Notes: a model not told the origin generated them from the letters alone. A stretch of DNA of 64,000 nt from Phycomyces blakesleeanus NRRL 1555(-) (GCF_001638985.1 NW_017265140.1:620001-684000); one strand, 5' to 3'. Positions 37,101 through 50,311 are shown, counted from the stretch's first letter. Made by a program: numbers and translations.

Positions 37101-37452
37101 GCAGGTCCATTATTACTGTTCAGGTTGGTAGTGGCAGTGGTAGTGGCAGTGGCAGTGCTTGCAGAAGAAGAAGGGTCATCAAACATAGCAGGTCTAATGT
37201 TAAGGTATGCTCAATTTCAGCTTTACATTACATAGTATTTTTCATCCTACTTTTAGGATTAACTTACCTTCTTTTTAGAAGTTTCTCATACTCCCCCATT
37301 TCGTTTGGATGTTTTTTTGTATAATGTCTTCTGAGGCCTTGCAAGGACCCTAACACTCTTTTGGTTTCGCAGACGGTGCACACAAATGTTCAGTTGTCTG
37401 TAGCCATTGGTGTGAGGAATGTGTTCCTCTTTGTTGTGAAGTGATTTTCCAT
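34135..37452 (-). pseudogene. Plavaka-like transposase A3, broken
   Basis: Starts MENHFTTKR at 37452. A C2H2 finger (CTVCETKRVL...LRRHYTKKH) follows an in-frame TGA near 37392. A Thr/Ala-rich exon (about 37029-37193) comes from a GGCAGT-type repeat, then an acidic exon and THPFKSKVEFILHALFYGDE. TAG 36373-36375 and a TAA shortly after GDVVEV interrupt the middle, which then runs NKYESYLMYFAALPLETR, FMGDNPCQSQL, KKFCQKCL. An intron of about 35 nt or more lies near 35425-35461. The tail has HLLHHITDDIVRFGSM and YETENGEQFNKFIRKHLFKTN; after TAA 34375-34377 and TAG 34246-34248 it continues through VDIHLSVG to 34135. Confidence 0.72.
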
Positions 37453-38350
37453 GTTTAAAAATCTTTGGAACGAAAGATGTAGAAAAACGTAAACTAATTC
37501 AAGGTATCATATCTTTAATCATGCAAAAAATGACTGCTAAAAAAATCATGTGAAATAATGTGAGCTAATTTTTTTTTGTTTACTTGTTTCCTTCTTTTTC
37601 TTTTTTTTTCTCATGACTGAAAGGTAAGTTTCAAGCATAATCTAACAAGATGATAGTATCTATCATACCGAACACCCTCAGTAAGTAATATATTTATTAT
37701 GCCCTACTTCATATTGATACTAATATATATTTTTTATTAGATTCTATGGAGATTCCAACATGAGATTATATTAGGAAGTTACTTCAAACTATGCCAAGCT
37801 GTCTGTCATAATATTATAAGGTATCTACTCCTAACATAACTAAACAAGCAGACTTTTCCTTTACTTTTGTTAATAACTTTACCCTCATCTCTTTAGGTAA
37901 GTCTCATATATTACTGTCTATCTAGTATAAAAAGGTAATTTACCATATTATTTACTTCAAAGGTCATAACACTAATACTTTGTTTCTGTTTAATAGTTGT
38001 TCTTCTTTACTTTTACCATGTCTATCTCCCAATCTATTGCATAAGGGAGGCTGCTACACTAGACTAGCTACTAGTATATAGAACGCGTAATCCTAGTACT
38101 ATTTTTTATTGAAACCAAAATAAAAACATTTTTTTGAAACATTTTTTTTGAAACACATTTTTTGAAACCCTATAATTGCAATTATTGGACCCCCCATTTT
38201 TCAGATTTTTTGTATCCATCCTTTTTTCCATTCATGGTAAATTCGAGCGGACACTTCATATTCCGCTTTAGGAAATTTTAGTCAGGCCAACTTTAAATCT
38301 AGCTTGGACATTGAGTTTAAAAAAATCTCAGTGGGTGTGCTGAAGAACTT

Positions 38351-38455
38351 ACGAGTCCGGAATTATAAATCCTGCCATTTCCAGTAGTTCTATTGGCTAA
38401 CAATCTTCCCCAACATTTCTATGAGTCCGGAGTTATAAATGCTGCCATTTATCAC
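38351..38455. repeat. Duplicated terminal motif of A3
   Basis: GAGTCCGGAATTATAAATCC (from 38353) and GAGTCCGGAGTTATAAATGC (from 38423) are two copies of the same unit about 70 bp apart, each followed by TGCCATTT. The outer copy matches the A2 right end. Confidence 0.7.
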
Positions 38456-38925
38456 AGTGTTTATGCTATTGGTAATATTTTAGCATTTCGACCCAGATAC
38501 TTTGGTGATTTTTCATAATGTTTATCAATTGTAGTTATAGTCTATAAATTAAGTATTCATATATCAAATGAAATATGTATATGAAATATAATGATGTCAT
38601 AGATATAATATATGTATATGTATATATTCTATGCTATTGTGAATAATTAATGCATGATAACTAATAATTAATTATGAGCATGATGATCTGTGCATAAAAT
38701 AATATCTTAAAGTCAGATCCGATGAAGTAAAATGCCTGAGGCTATTATATTATTCTTCAGTTTTACTCTCAAAGTAAGCAGTAATTGGTACTCATTCACA
38801 ACATCAACAAACTGCACTTATGAACTCAGAAAATATAAAAAGGCGAGCTCACAATCTCATTCAAGATTAAAATAACTCTTTTTTTTATTTTAACTTTCAT
38901 ATACTACCCTTTTTCAACCTTACCG

Positions 38926-41900
38926 ATGTCTTATTCAAACAAAAGAACCAGAAGTTTTACTGACTTGCCTTCTTTCGAATGCGATTTCTGTAGCTTGACT
39001 CACCATACTAGCAAACAACTTCGCAATCACAAGCGTATTTACAAAACAGTCAATGTTCATGTTGGTAATGAGAATTTACAAGAACCAGCTATGAAATCTG
39101 CTCCAGCACAAACAAATATAGAAGATGGTATGTATTTGAAATAATTTAGTACACACTTTCCAAACATAAATATTTATAGCCCTAATTGCCTGTTGCAGTT
39201 CCATTTGATCCATTCCAGTCAAGAACCTTTAAAGCGTCTTGCAACTTTAAAGCTGGTGACCAAGGACATGTCTACAATGACAACATCTTTACCAACAATA
39301 CCTTCACGACATCCGAGCTATTCAGCATTGGCTTGAACGATCTTGTAACTGATCATGGGGTTTCTACAGATCTGCATAGTCTACTTGTAGATCTTATGAA
39401 CATGGTCATTCGTGATAATGACAAGCTCAAAGAAGGTATGTTCAATCCAAATTTCCTTTAGATATTCTAGAAAGTTAACTAAAATGTTCAAATATTAGAG
39501 TATAACCCAAAAGTCTTGCATGCCGGGCCTGTCAACACGCTCATCAAAAGCAAGACTGACCTGAAGTCTTATGAGTACGACATTTGTGAGAATGTTTGCT
39601 TGCTCTTTGACATCACCAAGGATGAAGACAAATGCTCCATTTGCAAGGCCTACAGATACAAGGAGATCGATGGTGACTCTTCTTTGGTACCAGTAAACAT
39701 CATGAAGATGATGTCAATTGGCGACCAACTGGCAAGACTTCTTGGTAACGACAAGACAAGAGCAAAGCTGCAATGCAGGGCCAACAGGCAATCTATTTCA
39801 AATAAAATATCTGATTATTTTGATGGTGAAGAGTATAAAACTCTAAAAGAGCAGCAGCTCTTTGATTCCCCCAATGACATAGCAATTGCTCTGTTTCTTG
39901 ATGGTTTTGTAAACCAAGAAAAATCGAAACAGCAATTGACTATTGTGCATGTAATGGTATTAAACTATAACCCTGAAATTAGGGAATAATTAGTGCAAAA
40001 CATAAAAGGATTTTTTATACATGGGTTATCTTAGACTTATCTTTTTTTTTGTGTCAAGATGTACCGATGAATACCTCATCCAACTTGCGATTATACCTGG
40101 AAAGCCCAAAGATCTTGACTCTTTCTTATTGCCTATTATAGACGAAATAAGTAGCTTAGGAAAACATGGGTTGATCATCAAAAAGTTCAATGGCGAGCAG
40201 ATTAAAGCCAAAGTTCACATGGTCATGGCCTCTGGTGACATTCCTCAAGTGAGTTAAAGAAAAACTAAGGAGAAAAGCAACTCACCATTTTGAGCAAAAA
40301 TAGGTTACCCAATTTTGTCACCACACTGGTCACATGTCTAACAAAGGTTGCCGGATATGCGAGGTAGAAGGCGTCAGCCCTCCCCATGGTAAAGGGAAAT
40401 ACTACCAGGACCGTTGTGCCACTTTGAGAACAAAGGACGACTTTGTTGGAGGTAAAAAAGTAAGTATACTATAGCAAAAAAAAGAATTGTATATTAATAT
40501 AAATTTTATAGGCTACCGGTATTAAAGAGGCAAACATTTTTGCCCGATTGCCCACCTTTAGTGGATCTTGCTTCTATGGACTTGATGAGATGCATTTAAT
40601 TGGTCATGGAATAGGCAAACTTATCTACAAACTAGTTGTACTTTCCAACACTGAATCATTGGAAGCTTACTGGCCAAAGAGTGAAGACGGAAGTCATTTC
40701 CTGAAAGATAGATATACCTTCTCTCTGAAGGAAAGTGATGTTAAGCTGGCAGGTAGACAAATCCAGTATTCTAGATCCAACATACCTGTATCCTTCCAAG
40801 GCAGTTGGGATAATATTATTGACAAGAGGGAAGGCGTAAGGGCAATCGATTATATTGATTTCCTTTTGTATGTTATCTCCACTCTGCTGGTTCCTCTGTT
40901 TACAAGACAAACAACTCGAAAGGCACTCCTGGCTCTGGTAAAAGGTTGCTCTATATGCTTGCAGTGGAATTTAAATGAGAATATGATAGTGGAAATGGAA
41001 AAGTAAGTTGAAATGAGCTTTGAAACTTTATTATTTGAAAATAATGCTTACTTTCTTTTTTAATAGCAATTTCAACATTTGGCATCAGTTTCTGGATTCT
41101 GAGATTACAGAAAAAATCTATCAGTCAGAGTCTTCTCTCCCGTAAACCATTACATTACCCATATTGGTCTTATCACAAGAAAGATGGGTAATTTAAGTGT
41201 GTACAGTACCAGATCCATGGAACGAACAATTGGCAGATATTCTAAGTTGATCAAAAGTAAGGTTTTCAGTGGAAAAAACGCGGGCAACTTGGTGGAGCGA
41301 CTAGCGATCCGTGGCTATCTGAACTGCTCGGTAGATTTCGATGAATTGGTGAATCCAATTATACCCACAAGGACATCTCTGGACGACTTCCTGGAACTTT
41401 CATCTCTCTCTCCCTACAATTATGATCATCAACTCTGGAGTCCGTTCGAAACTATACCCTATATACAAGAATTCACCAACATACCCACATTTACCAAGGA
41501 ATTACAAACCTTTTATATCTGATCTAATTCACAGCAAACCGATCCACAATATATCATGAACACAGTTCAGATAGCAGCGTGCGCATTAATCGGTAGCCAT
41601 GTATATAGTTTGGAGATGTACAGAAGAAAGTGATCAGAATTCTGTCGAGACAATCATTACATAAAATTTTATGCCATATACCAAAAGTAAGTTTGTCGTA
41701 AAGAAATGTCCTATAGAATGAAGTTTCTAATTACTCTATTTAAATCTTAGCAAAACCCACTTGTTTATTGGGTCTGTCATTTTTTATTTCTCGCATAACA
41801 TCTCACCTTATGATGAAAACTGCAGGCAGTTACTCGTGTTGGTAAGTGTTATGAATGATCACTCAGCCGCCGACTACAACAATTCCATTCCAGTTGTAAC

Positions 41901-42081
41901 TCTAGAAGCAACTTCTATATACCAAAGATTAGCAGTAATTAGTATAAATGATATCCAAAATCAAGTCGGCTTAGTCCAAACCGCTATGGACTCAAAGAAA
42001 TATAAAGTAGTTGCTCCATATTATATATTTAATGAAGATATGAAAAGTACTGCTGGAAAATTAAGCCATATCAAACTGTAA
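38926..42081 (+). pseudogene. B4: divergent, intron-rich CACTA (Tnp2-like) transposase
   Basis: Eight exons: 38926-39127, 39199-39435, 39499-39982, 40059-40248, 40304-40459, 40512-41002, 41067-41686 and 41751-42081. Exon 1 encodes a finger-like CDFCSLTHHTSKQLRNHK. The core has LFLDGFVNQ, MASGDIPQV, HTGHMSNKGCRIC and LDEMHLIGHGIGKL, so all candidate acids are intact; the tail has YSTRSMERTIGRYSKLIKSK. Defects: exon 3 is followed by GG rather than GT; a one-base frameshift lies near 41128-41143; TGA at 41520-41522 and near 41629. No partner gene or CACTACGGG termini found. It is more divergent from B1-B3 than they are from each other and has additional introns. Confidence 0.75.
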
Positions 42082-43508
42082 ATACCCCATTATACCCATC
42101 CTTTTATCATTTCTTTCTTTAATATACCCATGAACAATAAAAAGAACCTTTGTTTCTATTTCAATAATTCAAATATACTTTTATTTTAGCAGGTTAAACT
42201 AGGCAAAAATAAAATAGAGACCAAGTCATGTAAGCTATATGTTTAAAGTAGCTATAGAGACTCACCTTCTTTATCTTAAAATTGTTTTTAAGATGATGTC
42301 CATTTATGATGAAAAGGAAAAAAAAAATGCAGTAAAAATTCGAGCAAAATAAAATGCAAAATCAATGTAAATCCTGCACTTCCGGTAAATTAGTGGAAAA
42401 GATAGTTGGTCTGCCACATTGATTAGTGGTATTGTCAAAATACAACAGGCTTGACAAAGAGCCGAAAAGAAAGTTTTACAATTTTGGATAAAAAATAAAT
42501 AAATCAAATTGCTATACTCTCTATATGATATATATATATATATAAAAAGACGTTTCTATTATGTTTTTTTGCTCTTAAATACAACTTTATCTTTTTCACC
42601 TTTTTTTAATATTTTTACCAAAATCTAGAACCAATTTGATTGGTTTATAAAATAAATTAGTAGGATATCCTCTACCATTAGTGGCAGCCACACCAATTTC
42701 ATTCATAGTGTATTATTAGCATTATTATTTTGAAAATAGGATTCGAAGCTTTGACTTATAGTAAAAAGAAGAGGTTAAGAATCTATACAGCCGATTGCTA
42801 GAATTTAGATAGATGTGGCACTATTATAAGCACTATATTATTTCAAATTTATATACAATATAATAGATGTTTTGAAAAATATGAGCAAATTAAAAGATAT
42901 TATATTGTGATTGACATTGCACTTACCCACAAAAAATGATAATATTGAAAAAGAGATCAAGAGACATAATTAAGTCCGTTTGTATCTTTTATCTTATTTT
43001 TCTGGACTGAATTCCATCAAGCAGCTTTGGTCTGTTTACAAGAGCAATATGAAACAAGAGCAACTGTTATAAGAAGAGACGTTATCCACAGAAATAAATG
43101 ATGTATACAATAGTATTCTTCTGAATAGCCTTCAAAAAAATTTAGATACTGCATCGATAATTGCTTGAATAAAAATATTTTTTTGATGGTGCGAAAAGCA
43201 CTTGTCACTTGGCACATTCTTTTTCTTTAACTTTTGAGCCATTGTATGACCCTAGCCTACTCCAAATACATAATAGATATTCCTTCCTTATTTCATTCAA
43301 ATGATCGAGTATAATTCATAGTTTAGAGGAAAGAAGGAGAGGGAAAGATAGTACATAAAGAGTATAACGAAGAAAAAGAAGCCAAAAGATATTATAATCC
43401 AAATTGTAATGAACATAAACAACGTCGATCTTTGGATATATCAATCAATGAGTGCAACGAAGGGTGTGACACGGTGTGTGTTCTTTTGGTTCCGCTCAGG
43501 CCACGAAT
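42082..43508. other. AT-rich intergenic, no gene seen
   Basis: Short ORFs only on both strands; presumably includes the unrecognised right end of B4. Confidence 0.45.
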
Positions 43509-43580
43509 ATCCTGCAAAGAAGTATGACGCTCTTTGCAGGATTTCCTTCAATCCCCTTGCACAAGGCGTACCCTTGTGCA
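43509..43580. repeat. Two tandem perfect stem-loops
   Basis: First: ATCCTGCAAAGA (43509-43520) pairs with TCTTTGCAGGAT (43531-43542) around a 10-nt loop. Second: TGCACAAGG (43558-43566) pairs with CCTTGTGCA (43572-43580) around a 5-nt loop. They are separated by 15 nt. The region is much richer in GC than its surroundings. It resembles in form the double-hairpin elements known from some fungal mitochondrial genomes; origin here unknown. Confidence 0.75.
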
Positions 43581-44329
43581 TTGTATTTCATCATTGGTAC
43601 TGCTTTAATAGAGCTTTATAACAAAGTAGTATAGATTGTTCACATATAAAAGTCTTCAGATGAAGCAATAATAAAACAGAATCCTTATCTATCTTTATTT
43701 TATTGATCAAATCCTTTATTTTACTTTTGTTTATACATTTATTTCATCGTCACTGACTTATAACAAATCTTCGCGATAGTTATAAGCATACTTCTTGTTA
43801 TATTTGTCCTGTCTATACACATTTTACTACATCTCCTTACTGTTGGATAGACCCAAGCGTTATCACAGTAATTAATCTCTCTTTCTTTATATTTGCCTTC
43901 TGAACTCGTTGGCAACTCCATTTTCATTTATTATTTTTCTGACAACGTTGCACCACACCAACTCAACACTTTTCACTATCTTTATAACATTCTCTCAGTA
44001 TATTGTCTTGATATCAGTCTAGTATTTTATTAAAATAATTAGTTTCATTATGTATTTAGTATAAGTAAAGTCTGAAACTTATAGCTTCAGCCAAGATACT
44101 TGTTCTTCTTTAGATTGAATAACCAAAGCTCTTTAACAAGTATTTAAAATAGTCACTGTTCGTGAATCTTCTTAGATAATTGATATTTGCTGATGCTTAC
44201 AACTTTATGACAAAGTGTTTCTTTCTGCTATCAAAATAAAGAATAATATTTTTTTTTACTTTCTTCAAATGATTATAAGCTTTCTGGCTGCCTTCAAAAG
44301 AGTAGAATAAAGTTTCAAGCTTGATGATT

Positions 44330-45960
44330 TTACTTATTTACTTTGCTGGGCTTTTAATGGCAGAAACTTGCATATTTGGCTGGTTTCATGACTTTTCTTT
44401 CTTTCTAGAATCAACTCAATTATATGATACATCAGAGCTCTGAATATCTCTTTCTAAAGGTAATATATGATGACGAGATAGACCATACTGAGCTTTGTTC
44501 ATATATTAGCACTTTTTATCCTATTTTGCCAACCAGAGTTTCTAATCAAGTATAAGCAATACTTACTTTGACACTTTCATGAAGAGGTGTAAGAGACTTT
44601 GGTTTTGCCTAACAAGAGTATTGATTATTCTTGTTGCTCAAAAATCTATCTCTAGACTTTTGATACACTTTGCCACATTCTCAAAGGTCAACCTCTGAGA
44701 AGAAATGACAGTAGTTCTCTTAAAAACTTGATGAGCACTTTCTACTTGCTGAGTGCTGATACACCCAAAATGTATAAGCTTACTCACAATATACTTTGAC
44801 TACTTCTCCTTGAAATTCAACTACCTTTCAAAAAAGTAAGTTTATGCTGATGCTTCGATCTTGCTATCATCTACTTTTATATCAGCATAAGCATTGTTAA
44901 ACTTCAGAAGAGTCAAGTTAAACTCTACCTCTTGTTCTACTATTAATCACGTGGCTTACATGATTCATAAGCTGTTCTTTCTTGGTCACAGACTCAGCCT
45001 TTCTAGAAAAAACTTTCTTCACACTGTTGAGCATATACCAGTGACACAGAAGCTTTTTGTTTTCCAAAAAAAAACTCCAATGCATTTATCAGTGCAAGAC
45101 ACTTGTTTGCTACAAGCAGAGTGTTTGATTGCTTGTTCTTAAAAGCAAGTGTCTTAATTGGCTCCAAAAACCAGACATAAGAACCAGTTTACTCATTAGA
45201 GATCCAAACAAATGTAATTGAAAGTATTTTAAAGTTTCCCCTCTAAGGTCGTGAATAGCTTCAGCCCAAATAAGAGGAATTTCTAAATTGTTGGTCAAGT
45301 ATGTTGCAGCTACAACCATAACTTCGTAGAGATACCATGCTCTTTCTAAAATTTTTGAGTGACTGAAAAGAATCCTCTCATGACTTCCATTCTTATTAAC
45401 ATCTTAGCAAACTTGGTATCCCTTCGATTACATTGCTTTAATAAGGTTCATTTCATTATCTCAAAGAGTATGAGCAGAGATACGAGCATGTGCAGTATTC
45501 ATGCTATCAATGTTGCTAACGTACAACTTATGGTCAGGGTATACTTCGTCGTTAATAGCCCTTTGAATCTCACGAGTCTTGGTATTTGTCTCAATTAGTT
45601 TCGTTATCATAATATCATCTTCTGTTGTAACTTTTGAGAGTCTACCGTTCAAAATAAACTCCGAGCATTCATTGTGAAGGGGATGCTTATATAAGACTTC
45701 GATCTCATAAGTGGTCTTCAAGAGAAAAATAGCTTTTGGATGCATTCTTGTAGAATATCTTAAGGAGATAGGAACATTCAATCATTCTACTAGAAGATAT
45801 CTTCTTATGGTCACTGTTGTCAATCTTTCGGGTCTTTTTATAGTGCCCACCCTTGGAACACTTTAAGTAAATTCGATTTGGCTTTCTGTATTTAATTACG
45901 AGTATAAAATCGTTTGCAGGTGCATATTCCTACATCTTTACAATTGACATTTGCATGTCA
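44330..45960 (-). pseudogene. MULE (FAR1-like) transposase relic
   Basis: The N-terminal part reads, on the minus strand, IYLKCSKGGHYKKTRKI, a FAR1/MULE-type DNA-binding segment, then YEIEVLYKHPLHNECSEF and ETNTKTREIQRAIND. The core has MVVAATYLTNNLEIPLIWA, matching the DATYxTNxYxxPL segment with the catalytic Asp changed to Ala. Farther on, IHFGCISTQQVESAHQVFKR fits the NxxVESxHxxLK segment. There are many stops and frameshifts between these blocks. No TIR found. A different MULE lineage from the one at 12.1-14.6 kb. Confidence 0.6.
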
Positions 45961-46992
45961 TTGTAAACATTAACTGGTGGGATAAGAAGAGGTTGTTGGA
46001 CAGAAAATTTTTCTTTTCCATTAAAAAAACGGATTTATTTATTGATAGAGTTCGTATGGAAGTAAATTCTAGAAAGTACTTATTAACATCATGATTTCTA
46101 ATTGCTAATCTGTAATGAGCAAAGTAATGTGTTTGCTATCTCTGAAAAGAAAAACATTATTTTTTAATATAATCGATTAGTAAGTTCTTACGAGATGAGT
46201 AAATAATAGAAAAGAAGGTTTTATATTCAAAGATTGAATTGAGAATTTAAGGACACACCATTTTGCCCTGAAGGATTGGAGAGAAGACATCGGACTCTGG
46301 ACAAATAGTGACAACCAACTAGTCTGGCAAAACCAAAACGTCGTATCCCACCTTGAAAATGTCGTCTCCCTAGGATCACTGATGCAAATGGTACAGGAAA
46401 TAATATATATATATATCGATAGATCAAAAATGAAAACACATCTCAGTTCTTCTTTTTCCTAATCTTTATTATCATTTTTACTTTATTAAAAAAAAAGGGG
46501 GAAAAAATAAAGATCATTATTAAGCTACATTGCTTTTGTTGTATCACTATTATTTCTTTGTCAGGAAAGCCAGAATAACCCAGTTTATTAAGATCACGCA
46601 AAGATCATATCCCACCTATCATTTTAAGCACATGTATATAATACATTACATTATAAACTCTAAGAAGAATGTTTATAGCCTACACCTCAACTCCCCCAAT
46701 GAAATTGAGTAACGTGGTGTTTATAAGATATGCTTGAATTCATTATATAAGTATAATAAATAAAATGAAAACTACAGTAATACAACTGAAAGATTGTCGA
46801 GGAAAAATAAAAGAGTTTTATTTTTTTTCTTTATACTTTAAAGAAATAATAACTAGAAAGAATGGAAGAATTGAAGAAGTGATGCTTAATAAATATATTA
46901 AATATCAAATAAATTAAATTAAGTTAAATTAGATTAAATAAATAGGTGTGTAGAAATGTTGATTATCCAGAATCAAAAATAAGAATAATATC
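45961..46992. other. Intergenic, no gene seen
   Basis: AT-rich; short ORFs only. It contains the 3' flank of the lipase gene. Confidence 0.5.
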
Positions 46993-48700
46993 TTAGCAGA
47001 CACGTTCAATATCAAAGTAACTACAAAATTATAGTTTAGTAAAACGATCAATTCCATTTATTGCTATTGTAGGTTCTCTAGACTTACCTAGTGTGATCAG
47101 AGACTGAAGTAAAGGGAACAATTGAGTTTGAGCAGTTGTCAGAATCGAGAGTACCATCACAGATTTCTATTATTTTTAATAATTTTAAAGAAAGGGAAAG
47201 ATAGTTAAATATATATTATGTGTATGTGTGCGTTTTCTTATACTTACTGACGACAGACGTGTCGCTGGTAATCCAGTATTCAACACCGGCATGCAAGTAT
47301 CCGACTGATTGAGGAGGAAGATGGACAACGACTAGAATTGTATTAAAACAATTGCAATGATGAATATTATAACATATATGTGTGTTTGTGTGTGTAGCAA
47401 CTTACTATCGCGGTTGTTGACAGTGCGCTCATATGTAATTCCAGTGGAAGTAAGATAGTAAGCAAACTCATCGTTACCAATACGAGGACCACCTTAATAT
47501 TATTTAAAAAGTTAATGTTTCTGTTTGTTTGGAAAATATTACTTTTAAATAAATAATAATTACCGTATGTATAGATGAAGAGATTCTGGTTGGTAAATCT
47601 AGAGTCACGCTGGTAAAGATCCAATGCAGCAATAGGAGCAATAGCACCACCAAGAGAGTGACTGCAATAAACAAATGTATAGACAATAGTCAGATATCTT
47701 GATAAGTATAGCATCAACCAGCTAACTAACTAACTGACTCCAAAAAAGGTAGATATTTACCCAGTAACGACAACTCTGTAAGAAGGATAAGATGTCAATT
47801 GAGCACGGATGTAAGTGAGGACAATAGATTGACTTTCGATGTAAGCGTCGTAGAAACCTGTAAAGATAACAATTATTAAAACAAATGCTCATACATTTTA
47901 GAAAACAGAAGAAATAAAGCAAAACTTGGGTTACCAATATGAACACTGGCTCCAGAAACAGGGGGATAATCCTTTCTGACAAATTTGAGGTTCTAAAGAA
48001 GAAGAAGAAAAGGTAAGCCGACAATTAAGTTAAAGACAAAACTTTGATGCAATTGAATATAAAGTTTAATTCTTACGGTAATCCAGTTGTCAATGGATCC
48101 GGATCCTAAATATTGAAACAAAGTATTTCAGTCAATCGATCCTAGAATATACACATATAAACCAGTGTTTATGATTCCATACTAACCTCTATAGACCAAT
48201 TCGATTTCTTTGGTCTTATCATTTCTGGCAATGTAACCAGTAACATCACTGCTGGTACTGAATGTCTTTACAAGAGTGTAGGATGGCAAACATGTATTGC
48301 AGGTCCATTTTCCATTGACGGTAACCGAGTCGCAGTAGGCACTATCAGACAGAGAGAAATAGGTCTTCAGGATGGTGATCTTGGCAGTGGTTGCCAAGGG
48401 AAGGCTAACTCTTGAAAGAGTCCCAGAGACAGGTACGGTCACATTAGTCAGGTCAAGCGCGAATCCTCCCTTGGTCTGAACACCAGCTGGCAGAGGTCCA
48501 TTGTGAGAAAGAGCATTTGCTTCGGCATCTTGAGAAACATCAGGAACATTTGTAGCTGGGCTGGTACGGTCAGGAATCAAGGCAGGTAAAGTGGAGTCTG
48601 CTAATATACCACCGACCACTCTCTTTGATGGGGCAGCATCTGCAGAAGAGCACGCCAGCAGGAAACCAAGAGCAATTGAAGACAGAATAGAAAGCTTCAT
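46993..48700 (-). CDS. Secreted triacylglycerol lipase (class 3, Rhizomucor/Rhizopus type)
   Basis: Nine exons: 48187-48700, 48077-48105, 47935-47992, 47761-47857, 47564-47661, 47406-47492, 47248-47331, 47088-47166 and 46993-47020; they sum to 358 codons including the stop. The start at 48700 gives a signal peptide (MKLSILSSIALGFLLACSSA); an upstream ATG at 48742 would bury it. A propeptide follows to about residue 95. Mature region: CDSVTVNGKWTCNTC, ELVYRG with the lid segment SGSIDNWIT, the nucleophile elbow VVVTGHSLGGA, GGPRIGNDEFAYY, catalytic Asp in NNRDIVVHLPPQS, and catalytic His in SVSDHTSYFDI before a terminal Cys. Expected to hydrolyse triglycerides outside the cell. Length and triad fit the family; it looks functional. 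Confidence 0.93.
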
Positions 48701-48764
48701 TGTTATTAGATAATGATAATGATAATAATTGTTAGAAATCAAGAAGAGGAAGGCAAAAAGCTTC

Positions 48765-48774
48765 CTTTATATAC
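48765..48774 (-). promoter_or_regulatory. TATA box of the lipase gene
   Basis: On the minus strand GTATATAAAG lies about 65 bp upstream of the lipase ATG. Position and sequence fit a core promoter. Confidence 0.55.
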
Positions 48775-48864
48775 ACATACAATCGATATTGAATATTTAT
48801 TCTTCTTCTATTATATTATATAATAATATATTATAAGAATCAAATAAAATAAAGGTCTTACCGA

Positions 48865-48888
48865 GTACAAGTACAAGTACAAGTACAA
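48865..48888. repeat. (GTACAA)4 tandem repeat
   Basis: Four perfect copies of a hexamer about 165 bp upstream of the lipase start. Could be a microsatellite or a regulatory array. Confidence 0.8.
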
Positions 48889-48899
48889 CTATTAGTTAA

Positions 48900-50300
48900 A
48901 AGATAGAGATAGTTTTACCGCCCAAGGCCGTGTGTATGAATTTCTTCATATAATAATAACCAGCCAACGACAAGTTGTGCTCTCAGGCCTGCTTTGCTGC
49001 TCCGAGAACCTTTCACTAGAAAATCAGTTGAGTTTCCGATGGGTGACAGGGAAGATAAGTTACCCTCACAGATCTCTTAACACACACAAGTACACAAACG
49101 CCTGATTGATTTGTACACCTGAGTAACATCACTGTCTTACAGATCGAAAGCACAATTATTTATTGAGTTGTTGCATCTGATGCTTATCAGCTTTGTGTAA
49201 TCTACTGGTATCACATCTCAAGCAAGTAATTTATATAACCATAGAACTTTTATTATGTATACATTTAACTATCGTTGTAATTGAATAGATAAAGAAAGCG
49301 ACAAAATGATTTATCAGAGGGAAATTGACTTTATTATTGTCCTAGTGTTAGATATACTTCTTAGCTGTATTAAAGTTTCTCTTTTTGCATAAGTATCTGT
49401 ATATGTGTGTGTATGTACTACAGTTAGTGCAGGTAATATAAAAGAACACTACACCTATATTATATATTAACTTTTTATAGGCTACAAAGACCCTGAATAG
49501 TCCTATATTTCTTATTTTTGAAAAGCGGTGCAATAGTAATCGACGATCATAACACATGTTACATATTAATTACGGAAGATTTATACTCCAAGCACAAAAC
49601 ACAAACAAAAACAAAAACAAAAAAGAATATATATATATTGCCGAAGAGGGCACAAACACAGAGACACACAAGTATATATGGTATGCATGTATGTATATAC
49701 TTGATTATATAGTAAGAAAGATTCTTTTTATATATAAAATAATGACATCCTTAATATACTTCTAATGCACCATAATAAAAGCAAAAATAAGATAATAATT
49801 CATTAATAAAATTGTACGTTGATGTTAATCCCAATTCTCATTATCTATATCAATTTTGATTTCAATAGTAATAGTAACTCTAAATAATATATAGATATTG
49901 GATTATGACCAATTAAAGATACATCAAAGAAGGATATAGAATTATATATATAAAAGAAGACAAAGAAAAGAAAAACTTAATTATATTGCTCCCAGAATTT
50001 CCTGTAAAGGACCGGAGTTTTTTTTGCCTGTCTGAATTAATAAAATAAAGAAGTGTGGGTAAAATATAGAAAGTATCAGTACCATTTCACACAGGGCAGT
50101 GTGTATATTTAATTGAATACATGATTACACATTATTTCTCATAGAGCTAAAGTCTTCTCTATTGGTCATACTACTCACAGCTCCCACGAAAATTGATATA
50201 AATATGTATTATTTTAAAAAAAAAATCGTAAGAGCATATAGAATACCCAGAAGAAGAGGAAGAAAATAAAATATACATTTGTATATATGATTATTATTAA
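48900..50300. other. Intergenic, no gene seen
   Basis: AT-rich with short ORFs and simple A/T repeats. No motif recognised on either strand. Confidence 0.5.
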
Positions 50301-50311
50301 AATACATGTAA

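Larger units (their letters stand above)
33890..38460 (-). mobile_element. A3: Plavaka-like transposon (degenerate)
   Basis: The region near 34005-34050 (CATGATAAAATTTTAGATGG then AATCTGAAATGGGGGG) is inverted near 38190-38235. The right terminus has GGAGTTATAAATGCTGCC at 38429-38446, matching the A2 terminal motif. The left terminus has diverged and its exact border with B3 is not resolved. Confidence 0.6.

Noticed and set aside
46227..46439. 70-codon minus-strand ORF
   Set aside because: No motif or splice context; length expected by chance.
48861..48890. GTACAA repeat as CRISPR-like array
   Set aside because: Perfect hexamer microsatellite without spacers, in a eukaryotic genome.
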